A stretch of DNA of 56,651 nt from an uncultured SAR116 cluster alpha proteobacterium. Its GTDB lineage: Bacteria; Pseudomonadota; Alphaproteobacteria; Puniceispirillales; Puniceispirillaceae. The stretch spans positions 1-56,651 of the forward strand of contig CACGLE010000006.1 of assembly GCA_902573725.1 (NCBI GenBank), written 5' to 3'. The notes under the pieces are model-generated. The model made no database searches and was not told where the DNA came from. It worked only from the letters and a program-made list of their open reading frames with translations. The position numbers and the translations under genes were made by a program. Below, piece by piece: positions 17,022 through 25,426 of this stretch; position 1 is the first letter of the stretch; each line of letters starts with the position of its first letter.

Positions 17022-18447
17022 ATGCAAAAACATGATTTTTATATAAATGGCAAATGGGTAAAATCAGATAGTCCCGACGAACTTCATATTATTAATCCAG
17101 CTACAGAAAAAAGCCTTGGAACAATTAAGCTTGGTAATAGAAAAGATGTAGATAAGGCAGTAAATGCCGCCCGCAATTCATTCCATAGTTATTCACAGCT
17201 CTCTGTCAAACATAAGATAGATTTATTGACCACAATAAGAGAAATTTATAAAAGAAGGTTAGAGGACGTTGCTCACGCTATTCAAATTGATATGGGCGCT
17301 CCCAAACACCTTGCTCTTAATTCCCAAGCAAAAGTTGGATTAGCACATCTTAAAGCAGCTATAGAAGCTCTCAAATCCCATAAAACAGAATATGAATATA
17401 GAGATTTCATAATAAGACATGAACCTATAGGAGTGTGTGGATTGATTACTCCATGGAATTGGCCGATTAATCAGATTTTATCTAAACTTGCCCCCTGTCT
17501 TGCGTCAGGTTGCACGGCTATCTTAAAACCATCTGAAATTGCACCTCTTTCCGCACTTGTAATTTGTGAAATACTTGATGAGGCGAAAGTTCCAGCAGGT
17601 GCCTTTAATCTTATAAATGGCACCGGTCAAATCGTTGGAGAAGCAATGTCTTCACACCCTGGGATCGACATGATGTCATTTACAGGCTCAACAAGAGCAG
17701 GCATTTCAGTGGCTAAAGCATCCGCTGATACCGTTAAAAGAGTTAGTCAAGAGTTAGGAGGGAAGTCAGCAAATATTATTCTAGATGATGAATTATTCGA
17801 AACTTCAATCAGAAAGGGTGTGCAAGAATGTATGGAAAATACAGGTCAATCATGTAATTCACCAACGCGAATGCTTGTCCCGTTTTCTAGAAAAAAAGAT
17901 GCTTATGAAATCGCAGTATCTGAGGCTGAAAATATAATTGTAGGAGACCCAAACGAAAATCGAACAATAATTGGCCCTGTAGTAAGTAACATTCAATTTG
18001 AAAAAGTACAAAAACTAATCCAAATTGGTATAGATGAGGGAGCAAGATTACTTTCAGGCGGTATTGGGAAGCCAAATGGATTAGAAGAGGGTTATTACAT
18101 AAAACCTACCATTTTTGGTGAAGTTAACAATAATATGAAGATAGCAAGAGAAGAAATATTTGGACCGGTTCTATCTATTATACCGTATAAAAATATTGAG
18201 AATGCAATATTTATTGCCAATGACACAGAATATGGGTTGGCAGCTTACATTTCTGGAAAAGACAGAGAGAAACTCAACTTCATTGCTAGAAAACTGCGCG
18301 CTGGGCAGATTCATATAAATTACAGTTCGGGGGGGGGCTTACGCCCCATTTGGTGGATACAAGCAATCAGGAAATGGACGTGAAAAAGAAAAATGGGGTT
18401 TAGAAGAGTTTCTAGAGGTAAAAGCAATTTTAGGAAATAAAAACTAA
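17022..18447 (+). pseudogene. Aldehyde dehydrogenase, frameshifted near the C-terminus by a G9 tract
   Basis: An NAD(P)-dependent aldehyde dehydrogenase with a good ribosome site (GAGAG) before the ATG at 17022. Catalytic residues are intact: E244 (QELGGKSAN) and C278 (NTGQSCNSP); TPWNWP and SFTGSTRAG are also typical. In the present sequence the frame stops at 18383 after a garbled tail. A run of nine G at 18329-18337 is one base too long: with eight G the frame continues as [14 protein letters not shown] and ends at 18447 with [15 protein letters not shown], the normal family ending of about 475 residues. This is either a sequencing error, a recent mutation, or a phase-variable tract. The lost tail includes the conserved GGYKQSG segment, so the shifted protein is likely inactive. 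Confidence 0.85.
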
Positions 18448-18540
18448 ATTAGCCCATAACATGAAATAGTATGTTTAACCAATTGAATTTTATATTTTTA
18501 TAAGATTTGACCTTGACTGTCTTTTAATTAAAATCAATGC

Positions 18541-18990
18541 TCACCTATTTTCTAATTCTTCTAAAAGGAGCATCAAACGTTCACCAACAGCAGCTTCTTC
18601 AAAGCTTTCCTCTATACAACCGTCGTTTTGCAACCAAGGCAACTTATAATTTGTAAATATTTCGCTTTTAGGAATAAATTCAGTGGATTTTTCAAATATA
18701 CCAATAGGATAAGCGCCCATCCCAGGAAATGCTTCTGCAAAAGAAACTATCCTGCAACCACAATTGGGACAAAAATGGTTAACTACCTCCATCCCACTAC
18801 CACCTAAATAATTGTAGGTCTTAGTTTCACCCGCCATAGTAATCTCTTCATCTGAGTATAAAGCTGCAATGGCAATCGAACCCGTTAGTACTCTGCACCT
18901 ATTGCAATTGCATAGATTTACTATCATTGGATTAAGGTCAGTTTCCAATTTTACAGCCCCACAATGGCAACCTCCAATATTTTTACCCAA
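18541..18990 (-). CDS. GFA (CENP-V) family zinc protein
   Basis: 149 residues from a TTG preceded by GGAG at 6 bases. Zinc ligands follow the glutathione-dependent formaldehyde-activating family: GGCHCG at residues 6-11, CNCNRC at 27-32 and FCPNCGC at about 74-80. The family includes enzymes that speed adduct formation between glutathione and formaldehyde, but many members have no known substrate. It lies next to the aldehyde dehydrogenase (converging), which fits a loose aldehyde-handling theme. Confidence 0.85.
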   Translation of the reverse strand: MGKNIGGCHCGAVKLETDLNPMIVNLCNCNRCRVLTGSIAIAALYSDEEITMAGETKTYNYLGGSGMEVVNHFCPNCGCRIVSFAEAFPGMGAYPIGIFEKSTEFIPKSEIFTNYKLPWLQNDGCIEESFEEAAVGERLMLLLEELENR

Positions 18991-19191
18991 GTAACTTCTC
19001 CATAACTTTATCTGTTATATTTAAAATACAACTTTACCTTTTTTTCATTTAGCAGTAATCGATTTCTGAGTTATTCTACATTCTTCTAGATTATTATAAG
19101 ATTGTAACCAAGTTTGTCTCTATATTTTTTATTTTTAACAGAAAAAATCAGCGCTGCAAAAAGACAAAAGCTAAAATTATCACGAGATAGT

Positions 19192-19207
19192 CGTAAATAC
19201 ATTTACG
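19192..19207. repeat. Inverted repeat CGTAAAT-AC-ATTTACG
   Basis: A perfect 7-bp inverted repeat with a 2-base centre, too tight for a hairpin and so more like a dimeric protein operator. A closely related palindrome, CGTAAATTTACG, occurs at 22288-22299, on the other side of the adenylate cyclase gene. The shared half-site suggests one regulator, but with only two copies this is weak. Confidence 0.3.
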
Positions 19208-19227
19208 CATATTTCCTCCCTAAACTT

Positions 19228-19254
19228 GGACAGCATTTGTGCTGTCCTTTTTTT
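19228..19254 (+). terminator. Intrinsic terminator, orphan
   Basis: An 8-bp perfect stem GGACAGCA/TGCTGTCC with loop TTTG is followed by seven T. It points along the plus strand, where the nearest upstream plus-strand gene (aldehyde dehydrogenase) ends about 780 bp earlier. It may end a small RNA or a long 3' extension. Confidence 0.75.
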
Positions 19255-19534
19255 AGTCAAAATAAATATTTAAACAGAAAGACAATTTCGTAGCGCAAGT
19301 AGGAAAATATGTAATTAACCTATTACAAATACTGTCCCCTACTTTCAATTATTAGGAAGGCAAATGATTATTTCAATTCAAAAAAATGTCTTCGATTGTT
19401 TTATGAAATGACTAAATTATCCTTTAACCTAGCTAATAAACCTGCAATATTATTCCTAATTGGTAATACATGCTCTCCAAACAATAGAGAGGGACCAATT
19501 ATTAAATCAAAGACTCAATATTGGAGTTAAATTT

Positions 19535-19837
19535 ATGAAAATGATGAGCGTAATAGCTGTGACCCCAAAAGAGGGTGCTGTTGATGAAATTACTAATTTA
19601 ATTGTACAGAGTCGCGCAGATGGCGTTAATGGATTAAACGTTTATAGCATCGTCCACACAAGAGAGGAGCAGCTGCTGGTAATAAATGAATGGAACTCAA
19701 TAGACACATTCATGGACTACGTAAATGGCCCTCACAATATGATTGAGCTTATTGAACATCTATGTATTCGTTTGGATGAAGAAAACGTTTGTAAAGCATA
19801 CTCTGGAGCAATAATTCATCAGGAGAATTCTAACTAA
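19535..19837 (+). CDS. ABM-domain (antibiotic biosynthesis monooxygenase-like) protein
   Basis: 100 residues from the ATG at 19535, which has GGAG 8 bases upstream; longer upstream starts lack a ribosome site. The ferredoxin-like fold of the ABM/dimeric alpha-beta barrel family is suggested by MMSVIAVTPKEGAVDEITNLIVQSR, then NVYSIVHTREEQLLVINEWNSIDTFMDYVNGPH. Members are cofactor-free monooxygenases or small sensors, often for quinones. The specific activity cannot be inferred. It stands alone. Confidence 0.65.
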   Translation: MKMMSVIAVTPKEGAVDEITNLIVQSRADGVNGLNVYSIVHTREEQLLVINEWNSIDTFMDYVNGPHNMIELIEHLCIRLDEENVCKAYSGAIIHQENSN

Positions 19838-20319
19838 CTACCAAGCAACAGTTTACATAATAGTATGTCGATTAACGCTGAACAACGCCCCACTTAAAAA
19901 CGTGACGAACAGCAATAAGTTTTTATTGGCCTTATGTAGAGATTAAAGAAATCACTTCATCGCGCACGTAAGGGCTTTATTTGCGAACTACTCCAAACAC
20001 TTTCCACTACTCACAACTATAACGAATACAAATAATTGCTTCAATTCGCGATTAAATAGACTAAGGGCTGACAATTCCTTAAATTAATTTAAGAATACTT
20101 TTGGTACTCGATATCTAAAGTATCAGTTGATTTATCGACTGGATAACTATCAAAAAAGTAAGCTATAATTATGTTAATATAATGCTCTGGACGTGGACAA
20201 AATTGGTATTGAATATTAAAATGTAAGTGTGATAAAAAAACACTTCGTAATTGGTCTACTATAGAACACTGAAACTTAATTTAGTGAATAGCCGAGTTTT
20301 CTTTTTTTCAATATTTCAA
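19838..20319. other. Intergenic region, no gene seen
   Basis: About 480 bp between convergent genes. I see no open frame with a ribosome site and no clear terminator hairpin followed by T residues. A short inverted repeat AAGTGT/ACACTT lies near 20224-20254. Confidence 0.4.
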
Positions 20320-22149
20320 TTACTTGAGGCCTGCTTTTCGCACTCCATCCAATAAAATATTTTTGACATCTTGATTCACAGCTGGGACCACTTTCTCGTA
20401 ATCCTCTAATGTTTTAATTTCTGGTCTGTTTTCCTGATATTTAGCAAGCCATAGTTTACTCTCATCGACCTTACCTTCATGTGCTAGTATGATAGCTTTA
20501 AAAGCGTGAAATCTGCTATGGTCGTTTTCTCGCATACTTCTATCCACTGATTGATGAGCACTAATCCAATCATTTTTTCCTAAATGACAGAATAAAAGCA
20601 TAATTTCTAAAAAAGGCACCGTTTTCGGGTTGGTTTCATAAGCCCTAGTCAATAGCTCAATTGAATTATCATAATCACACTCATTTAAATAAAGCATCCC
20701 TTTTGCTGACAATGACCTCGGATGATGAGGATTTATTTCAACTGCTTTGTAAACAAATTCCCGATATTTCACTTCATCATCTGATATTCGATACAAATAT
20801 GCCATGTTCATTACAGAATCAGGATTGTTAGGGTCAAGGCTATAACTTATTTCAGCAACCTTTTTAAACCTAGTTTCATTTTTCTCTCGGTCATGTTGAA
20901 GAGAAGATTCTAACCTTAGAAAAAACAAGCTTGACGCAAGAACATTATATGCATCGGTTAATTTTTTATCGAGTGCAATCGATTTTTCTGCATGCTCTAT
21001 TGCTTCATAAATATATTTGATTTTTTCATCAACAATTTTAGCCTCGCTATTTTTGTCATAAGAGTTTAATGCATGAAGATATTCGTCCCACGCACTAAAA
21101 ATTTCTGGTTTCTTATTATGTAACGTATTTTGTTCATTTATAATTATTGCAGGCTGAGCTAGCGCAGAAACTTTTTGTGATACTTCATCCTGCACTTCAA
21201 ATACATCGTCTAAAATTCTATCCCATGTTTGAGACCAAATCTGAATATCTTCTAGTGTATCTGTGAGTTTCACAGATATTCTTACTTTATTTCCACTTTT
21301 TCGAATGCTACCCTGAACTAAATAATCCGCGTTCAAATCATTCGCTATATCTTTGGTTGCTTCTTTATTGTCCTTATATTTCAAAACTGAATTTAATGAA
21401 ACAACTGGAAATGTCTTTGATTTTGAAAAATAAGAGATTGTGTCTTCTGTTATCCCATCTGCAAAAAACTCTTGTTCTGGATCGGTGCTTAGATTCGTGA
21501 AAGGCAAAACAGCAATGGTTGGTGGCACACTACCTTCTTTTATTTTTGCAGATGCAGCAGCAGCAACAGTATCATCAATATTAGAACGCTTTTCTAAATT
21601 AGGATCATTAAGATCAAAAGCATGGACAATAGTATTTTTTACTTTTTGTTCCCCCAAATCGTTAAAAAGAAACTCAGTTTTTTTATTTACAAAGTCCATT
21701 ATACTTTTAGATAAACAAACCCCGCCGGACTGGGATAGAGCCTCTAATCTCGCTGCAACATTAACACCGTCACCATAAAGATTTTCTCCCTCTACTATTA
21801 CATCTCCCATATTAATACCAACTCTAAATTCTATTTTAAAATCATTGGCTAATGTATAATTTCTTTCTTTAATAAGTTTCTGAAACTCACTCGCACAAAC
21901 AACTGCTGAAACAGCACTCTGAAATTCCGCTAAAACAGAGTCTCCAGCAGTATTGAAAATTCTTCCACCATACTCTGAAAATAAATTGTCTAATATATCT
22001 CTACAGGCTCTAAAGCTCTTTAATGTTTCATCCTCGTCTATTTCCATTAATTTACTGAAGCCAACTACGTCAGTAACGAATATGACTGCAATTTTGCGTT
22101 CTATAACTTGATTAAAATTATTTTCTAATTTAACGACATTTTCATTCAT
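20320..22149 (-). CDS. Class III adenylate/guanylate cyclase with TolB-like and TPR domains
   Basis: 609 residues from the ATG at 22149 (TTG at 22173 is also open; neither has a clear ribosome site). Residues about 18-180 form the class III cyclase domain, with metal aspartates D27 (VTDVVGFSKLM) and D70 (NTAGDSVLAEF) and the transition-state motif GVNVAARLEAL. Residues about 205-330 are the TolB/FlgO-like domain common in this family (TIAVLPFTNLSTDPEQEFFADGITEDTI, then DADYLVQGSIRKSGNKVRISVKLTD-like). The C-terminal half (about 345-600) has TPR-like helix pairs. It makes cAMP, probably in response to an unknown intracellular signal. There is no membrane segment. This architecture is very common in alphaproteobacteria. 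Confidence 0.92.
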   Translation of the reverse strand: MNENVVKLENNFNQVIERKIAVIFVTDVVGFSKLMEIDEDETLKSFRACRDILDNLFSEYGGRIFNTAGDSVLAEFQSAVSAVVCASEFQKLIKERNYTLANDFKIEFRVGINMGDVIVEGENLYGDGVNVAARLEALSQSGGVCLSKSIMDFVNKKTEFLFNDLGEQKVKNTIVHAFDLNDPNLEKRSNIDDTVAAAASAKIKEGSVPPTIAVLPFTNLSTDPEQEFFADGITEDTISYFSKSKTFPVVSLNSVLKYKDNKEATKDIANDLNADYLVQGSIRKSGNKVRISVKLTDTLEDIQIWSQTWDRILDDVFEVQDEVSQKVSALAQPAIIINEQNTLHNKKPEIFSAWDEYLHALNSYDKNSEAKIVDEKIKYIYEAIEHAEKSIALDKKLTDAYNVLASSLFFLRLESSLQHDREKNETRFKKVAEISYSLDPNNPDSVMNMAYLYRISDDEVKYREFVYKAVEINPHHPRSLSAKGMLYLNECDYDNSIELLTRAYETNPKTVPFLEIMLLFCHLGKNDWISAHQSVDRSMRENDHSRFHAFKAIILAHEGKVDESKLWLAKYQENRPEIKTLEDYEKVVPAVNQDVKNILLDGVRKAGLK

Positions 22150-22287
22150 AGAAACTTGGAGACTTTTATTCAATTTTGAAATTTTATTTGCACAACTTTA
22201 TAAATTTAATCTTATAATCAGATTATATTATTTTTTATTTGATTTAAAATAAAAATATCTTATTTACAAACTAAGAGTAAAATGTCC

Positions 22288-22299
22288 CGTAAATTTACG
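22288..22299. repeat. 12-bp perfect palindrome CGTAAATTTACG
   Basis: Lies between the cyclase start and the 55-aa membrane protein gene, about 118 bp before the latter's ribosome site. It has the same half-site as the palindrome at 19192. Possibly an operator for either divergent gene. Confidence 0.3.
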
Positions 22300-22416
22300 A
22301 CAAGCAAGCATTTATAAAAATCATGAACGATAATTTATCTGCTATATGAATTACGTACGTTATAAGCTAACGCTCAAAATCCACTTACACATAAAGTGAA
22401 TTAAAAAGGAGTGCCC

Positions 22417-22584
22417 ATGACAGGTTTTGTTTTTATTCTTTTTTATTACTCAAGTAGACCGATATTTATTAATTTTGGTCTTACAGATCGTTTGCGTTTT
22501 TTTGTGGCTTTAACACTTGGCTTGTTATTTGAGACGACTATCTACCTAATTACTGGTAACACAGGGTATAAATTGATTGCCTGA
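22417..22584 (+). CDS. Small membrane protein, 55 aa, unknown
   Basis: This frame has one of the best ribosome sites in the accessory region: AAAAAGGAG, 6 bases before the ATG. The product is 55 residues with two hydrophobic segments (about 3-20 and 29-46) separated by GLTDRLRFF, suggesting a two-span hairpin. No family recognised. It is divergent from the adenylate cyclase gene. The strong translation signal is the main reason for calling it real. Confidence 0.6.
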   Translation: MTGFVFILFYYSSRPIFINFGLTDRLRFFVALTLGLLFETTIYLITGNTGYKLIA

Positions 22585-22711
22585 TAGGGAATTTTTTTGA
22601 TGAAAAATAGGAAGGAACGGATATTATTCAAAAATCATTATGAGCGGAGATACGCGCTTTGCTTATAAGTGAAACTTTTTTATACCGATTTTGTTTTAAA
22701 CCTCGCTATTA

Positions 22712-23050
22712 TTAATTAACTGTTTTTCCTGTTGATATATTCACTACTGAATTTTGTGCTTCCCGTTCAAAGCTATAGATGCACACCCCTGAGTATTTTT
22801 CTTCTTTATAAATAAAGGATTTTTTAATATCTGACAGCAAACCGGAGACATCGTTCTCGAATTTTTTGAGCCGAGTTGCATCGTCGAACCTAACACAAAC
22901 TGATAATTCTCCTGATTTTCCTATCGTTATTTGGATGCCGAGATAGTCATAATAAGAAATTTTAGAGCCTAATATTTCAGAGAAGTGACTTGCCGCTATT
23001 TTTGCCTCCGCGGTACTTGGAAATTTTAAATTTATGATTGAGGAAAACAT
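22712..23050 (-). CDS. Conserved-looking small protein of unknown function, coupled to GAF protein
   Basis: 112 residues, cytoplasmic, with no signal peptide. The start ATG overlaps the stop of the upstream GAF gene by one base (TAATG), so the two are translated together. The sequence alternates beta-like and helical segments (IINLKFPSTAEAKIAASHFSEIL; GIQITIGKSGELSVCVRF), suggesting a ferredoxin-like alpha/beta fold. I cannot name the family. The coupling suggests it acts with the GAF sensor. Confidence 0.6.
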   Translation of the reverse strand: MFSSIINLKFPSTAEAKIAASHFSEILGSKISYYDYLGIQITIGKSGELSVCVRFDDATRLKKFENDVSGLLSDIKKSFIYKEEKYSGVCIYSFEREAQNSVVNISTGKTVN

Positions 23051-23880
23051 TAAAATTCTCCATCAATCTGCTTAAGTAATTCATCTACATTAATTCGTGA
23101 GTCAACTTCACTTAAAATCGTACCGCTATATGGCTTTTCAAATTCACCTAACTCTAAAGCAATCTTTTGAGCAACTTTTGATAACTGATAACCGCTTAGG
23201 GTTTTAGTAGATGAACGCTCAACTAAACCTAACTTTACTAACTCTGTGCAAGTATTTACGTCAAAAACTCCTGTATCTGCAAAGTTAACAAATGCTGTGA
23301 TGTTTTCAATAGTACATTCAGGCGCGATTTCTTTTATGAGGATGAGAATTTTTTTTGTTTTTTCAAGAATTAAAAACTTTTGAGCCTGTAGGTTAATTAT
23401 TTGATGGCAAATATTTATTGTAAGATTCTTCATTAATCTTATTTGCTCTTTACTTAGCTGTCTGGGTTGAAAGTCCATCACACATAAGGTCCCAAGTATC
23501 AATCCTTCATGTGTGATGAGAGGAAAACCAGCATAAAAGATTAAATGTGGATATCCTTTAACGATAGACATTGAAGAGAAACGTTCATCTTTAGTTAAGT
23601 CTGGGACAATAGTAGGTTCAGGATCAAGCAATGCAAATTGGCATATTGATTCTTTCCGTGGCAACGGTTTTGAAAAATCTGTCTCCAAACCAGAACTGCT
23701 TAATGAATGTTGTGTATCTTGATCGATTATGTTTACAAAACTTGAAGTACAATTAGTAATGACTTTAGCAACTTCGTTAAAAATTGTGAACTGCTTATGC
23801 CTATCCGCATTAAGAACACCGGTAGCTAATAGTTTATTTACTCGAGCTTTTTCATTTTTTGGTAATTTAGCAATTTGCAT
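23050..23880 (-). CDS. GAF-domain sensor protein
   Basis: 276 residues. Residues about 25-160 are a GAF domain of the free-standing type (VAKVITNCTSSFVNIIDQD, PRKESICQFALLDPEPTIVPDL, YAGFPLITHEGLILGTLCVMD). No kinase, GGDEF or PAS output is attached. The C-terminal part (about 175-276) is helical, with a possible winged-helix-like stretch (NTCTELVKLGLVERSSTKTLSGYQLS). It could sense a small molecule or redox state and regulate through the co-translated partner. It is the first gene of the pair. Confidence 0.8.
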   Translation of the reverse strand: MQIAKLPKNEKARVNKLLATGVLNADRHKQFTIFNEVAKVITNCTSSFVNIIDQDTQHSLSSSGLETDFSKPLPRKESICQFALLDPEPTIVPDLTKDERFSSMSIVKGYPHLIFYAGFPLITHEGLILGTLCVMDFQPRQLSKEQIRLMKNLTINICHQIINLQAQKFLILEKTKKILILIKEIAPECTIENITAFVNFADTGVFDVNTCTELVKLGLVERSSTKTLSGYQLSKVAQKIALELGEFEKPYSGTILSEVDSRINVDELLKQIDGEF

Positions 23881-24295
23881 AGATATTGAGCATAGAAGAT
23901 CAGAAAAATAAAATAAAAAATCTATTTTAAATATAACATAGATTGTAAGGGAGTGGAATTGTTTAGGGTCTTTTAAATATCTTTCCTAAAATTGCTTAAG
24001 ACTATAGCAACTATTTATATTTTTTTTATCGAATAATCATCATCATATGAACGAAAAATGATTGATTTGACCAAGATATGTAATTGAAATGCTGTTTTTA
24101 CCAATTAAAATTTAACTTAAATGGTTGGAACGGCAGGATTTGAACCTGCGACCCCTAAACCTTCAGTGTAGTGATTAATAAAAAATTTGTAATTATTATA
24201 TATTTTTCAATATTTTAACTTTTTTTAAAAATAACGGTAAAAATGTCGACACTATGTCTACAATGGAACAAAAAATACCTGATTTTTCCACCTTC
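23881..24295. other. Non-coding region with a tRNA 3'-half remnant (island left edge)
   Basis: About 415 bp with no gene. It holds the tRNA-derived remnant at 24122-24173. On the island side lie two imperfect TGTC(G/T)ACA boxes near 24245 and 24255. Otherwise it is AT-rich filler. Confidence 0.5.
24122..24173 (-). repeat. tRNA-Pro 3'-half remnant, likely attachment-site duplicate
   Basis: The 52 bases match the 3' half of the tRNA-Pro(GGG) gene at 36948-36999 in the same orientation, with about 9 mismatches by eye. CCA, an intact T arm (GCAGG/CCTGC) and most of the anticodon arm are kept, but the anticodon would read GAA and there is no 5' half. Such a partial copy of a tRNA 3' end is the usual mark of an integrative element that used that tRNA as its site. 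Confidence 0.75.
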
Positions 24296-24598
24296 TCAGG
24301 AATTCTCTGCCTTCCGTGCACCTAACACCTTACGAACTCCCTCTGAAGCGTCAATAAAAGAGGCAGAACTCTCACCTATAATTTCCTGTTTTGGTTTACC
24401 CCATCCCTTATCTAAAAGTGCGTGTGCGGCTGTACCGCGTATTCTCTCACTCTTACCACTACGCATAAGTTCTACAAGAGTCTCTATCGCTTCAAGGGTG
24501 TAAGTGCGGGCAAGTTCAGCTACCTTATGTTCATCTTTAGGTCTACCGCCAGCATTCACTGTGTGACCAGCTACAAATTGTCCGAGTGCGTTTCGCAT
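24296..24598 (-). CDS. DUF5681-like phage-type protein
   Basis: 100 residues from the ATG at 24598, which has AGGAG 6 bases upstream. The N-terminus MRNALGQFVAGHTVNAGGRP matches the DUF5681-type motif (GxFxxGxxxNxxGRP) found in phage and prophage proteins near terminase genes. The rest is helical (HKVAELARTYTLEAIETLVELM), with AAHALLDKGWGKPKQE. Function is unknown; a DNA-packaging or small-terminase-like role is inferred from the family's usual company. Its promoter, leader and first four codons recur at the island's right edge. It is divergent from the rhodanese gene, with 58 bp between starts. Confidence 0.75.
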   Translation of the reverse strand: MRNALGQFVAGHTVNAGGRPKDEHKVAELARTYTLEAIETLVELMRSGKSERIRGTAAHALLDKGWGKPKQEIIGESSASFIDASEGVRKVLGARKAENS

Positions 24599-24628
24599 TG
24601 ACTCTCCTATTTTTGTTTGTTCAGAATA
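24587..24628 (-). repeat. Border repeat, left copy: promoter, leader and start of the DUF5681-like gene
   Basis: Positions 24587-24610 are identical over 24 bases to 36262-36285 (opposite strand). The block holds AGGAG, the start codon and the codons for MRNA. Similarity continues weakly upstream through TGTTTG to a shared TATATT, placed like a -10 box. The two copies are inverted relative to one another. Confidence 0.8.
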
Positions 24629-24656
24629 TACCAGTATCAATCAAGAGATTAAACCT

Positions 24657-25097
24657 ATGCACACCATCATAAAAATCTCAGTTGTCTCATTTCTCGCCCT
24701 GCTTGCAATCGTGGGTGTGGTAAGTATTTCTAAGGCTGAAGCACAAAATCAACTTAAAGCTGTTAATGCAGATGAATTACTTTATGCCCAAAAAAATGGT
24801 GCTATTATAATCGATATTCGGCGTGAGGAAGAATGGAAAGCCACTGGCGTCATAGAGGGTGCGGAGTTAATAACAGCGTTTCAGAAAGATGGTAGTATAC
24901 ATCCTGAATTTCAGAATAAGTTTTTTTCGGTCGCTGTTAATAAAGAAAGCCCGATAGTTTTATATTGCAGGACTGGTAATAGAACTAATGCACTTGGTAA
25001 TGCTCTAATAAGTCAATTAGGATTTACAGATGTTAGCCACCTTTACTATGGAATTAAAGGTTGGAAAAAGATAAATCATAAAACTATAAAATATTGA
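24657..25097 (+). CDS. Periplasmic single-domain rhodanese
   Basis: 146 residues: a signal peptide (1-29, cleavage near AEA-QN) and one rhodanese domain. The catalytic cysteine is C104 in LYCRTGNRT, a loop typical of PspE-like thiosulfate sulfurtransferases; IIDIRREEEW precedes it and LYYGIKGWKK closes the domain. It would carry or transfer sulfane sulfur in the periplasm, fitting the sox genes that follow. A degenerate copy of its 5' end lies at 34809-34880 on the other strand. Confidence 0.88.
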   Translation: MHTIIKISVVSFLALLAIVGVVSISKAEAQNQLKAVNADELLYAQKNGAIIIDIRREEEWKATGVIEGAELITAFQKDGSIHPEFQNKFFSVAVNKESPIVLYCRTGNRTNALGNALISQLGFTDVSHLYYGIKGWKKINHKTIKY

Positions 25098-25204
25098 CAA
25101 ATAGACATATTCTTACTGAAAAAAATTCTAACTTAGGTTTTAAGGATGTGATTTTAAATAATATTATACTTATCAAAATTAGTTTTTAGACATGGGGACG
25201 ATCA

Positions 25205-25426
25205 ATGGAATTTCTTTTGATATGGGTATTGACTGGAAACTTTCTAGATTCTGGTTTGAGGTTTGAAGAGGCTGGAAGTTGTTACGCTTCGGCCCAGAAT
25301 AGCGGCATGGAACTGCGCGACTTAGGCATGGCTGTCCCTAAATTTATTTGTATACCTGTTGCAGAAGATAAAGAACTTAGGCTTGTAATACCTAATGCGC
25401 CGCGCTCTAATTTTCCTTTCAATTGA
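25205..25426 (+). CDS. Small protein with signal-like N-terminus, unknown
   Basis: 73 residues; GGGGA lies 6 bases before the ATG. The N-terminus MEFLLIWVLTG is hydrophobic. Two cysteines (GSCYASAQNSGMELRD and KFICIPV) could form one disulfide. The pattern recalls short exported proteins of marine phages and islands, but I recognise no family. It sits next to the decayed recombinase inside the proposed island. Confidence 0.4.
   Translation: MEFLLIWVLTGNFLDSGLRFEEAGSCYASAQNSGMELRDLGMAVPKFICIPVAEDKELRLVIPNAPRSNFPFN

Larger units (their letters stand above)
18991..19534. other. Non-coding region with an orphan terminator and palindrome
   Basis: About 540 bp without a convincing gene. It contains the palindromic pair at 19192-19207 and a strong intrinsic terminator at 19228-19254 that does not follow any plus-strand gene. 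A small RNA encoded upstream of the terminator is possible. Confidence 0.4.

Noticed and set aside
24122-24173. Possible functional tRNA-Phe (anticodon GAA)
   Set aside because: Only the 3' half is present; upstream sequence cannot form the D arm or acceptor 5' strand. Best read as a remnant of a tRNA-Pro-type gene.
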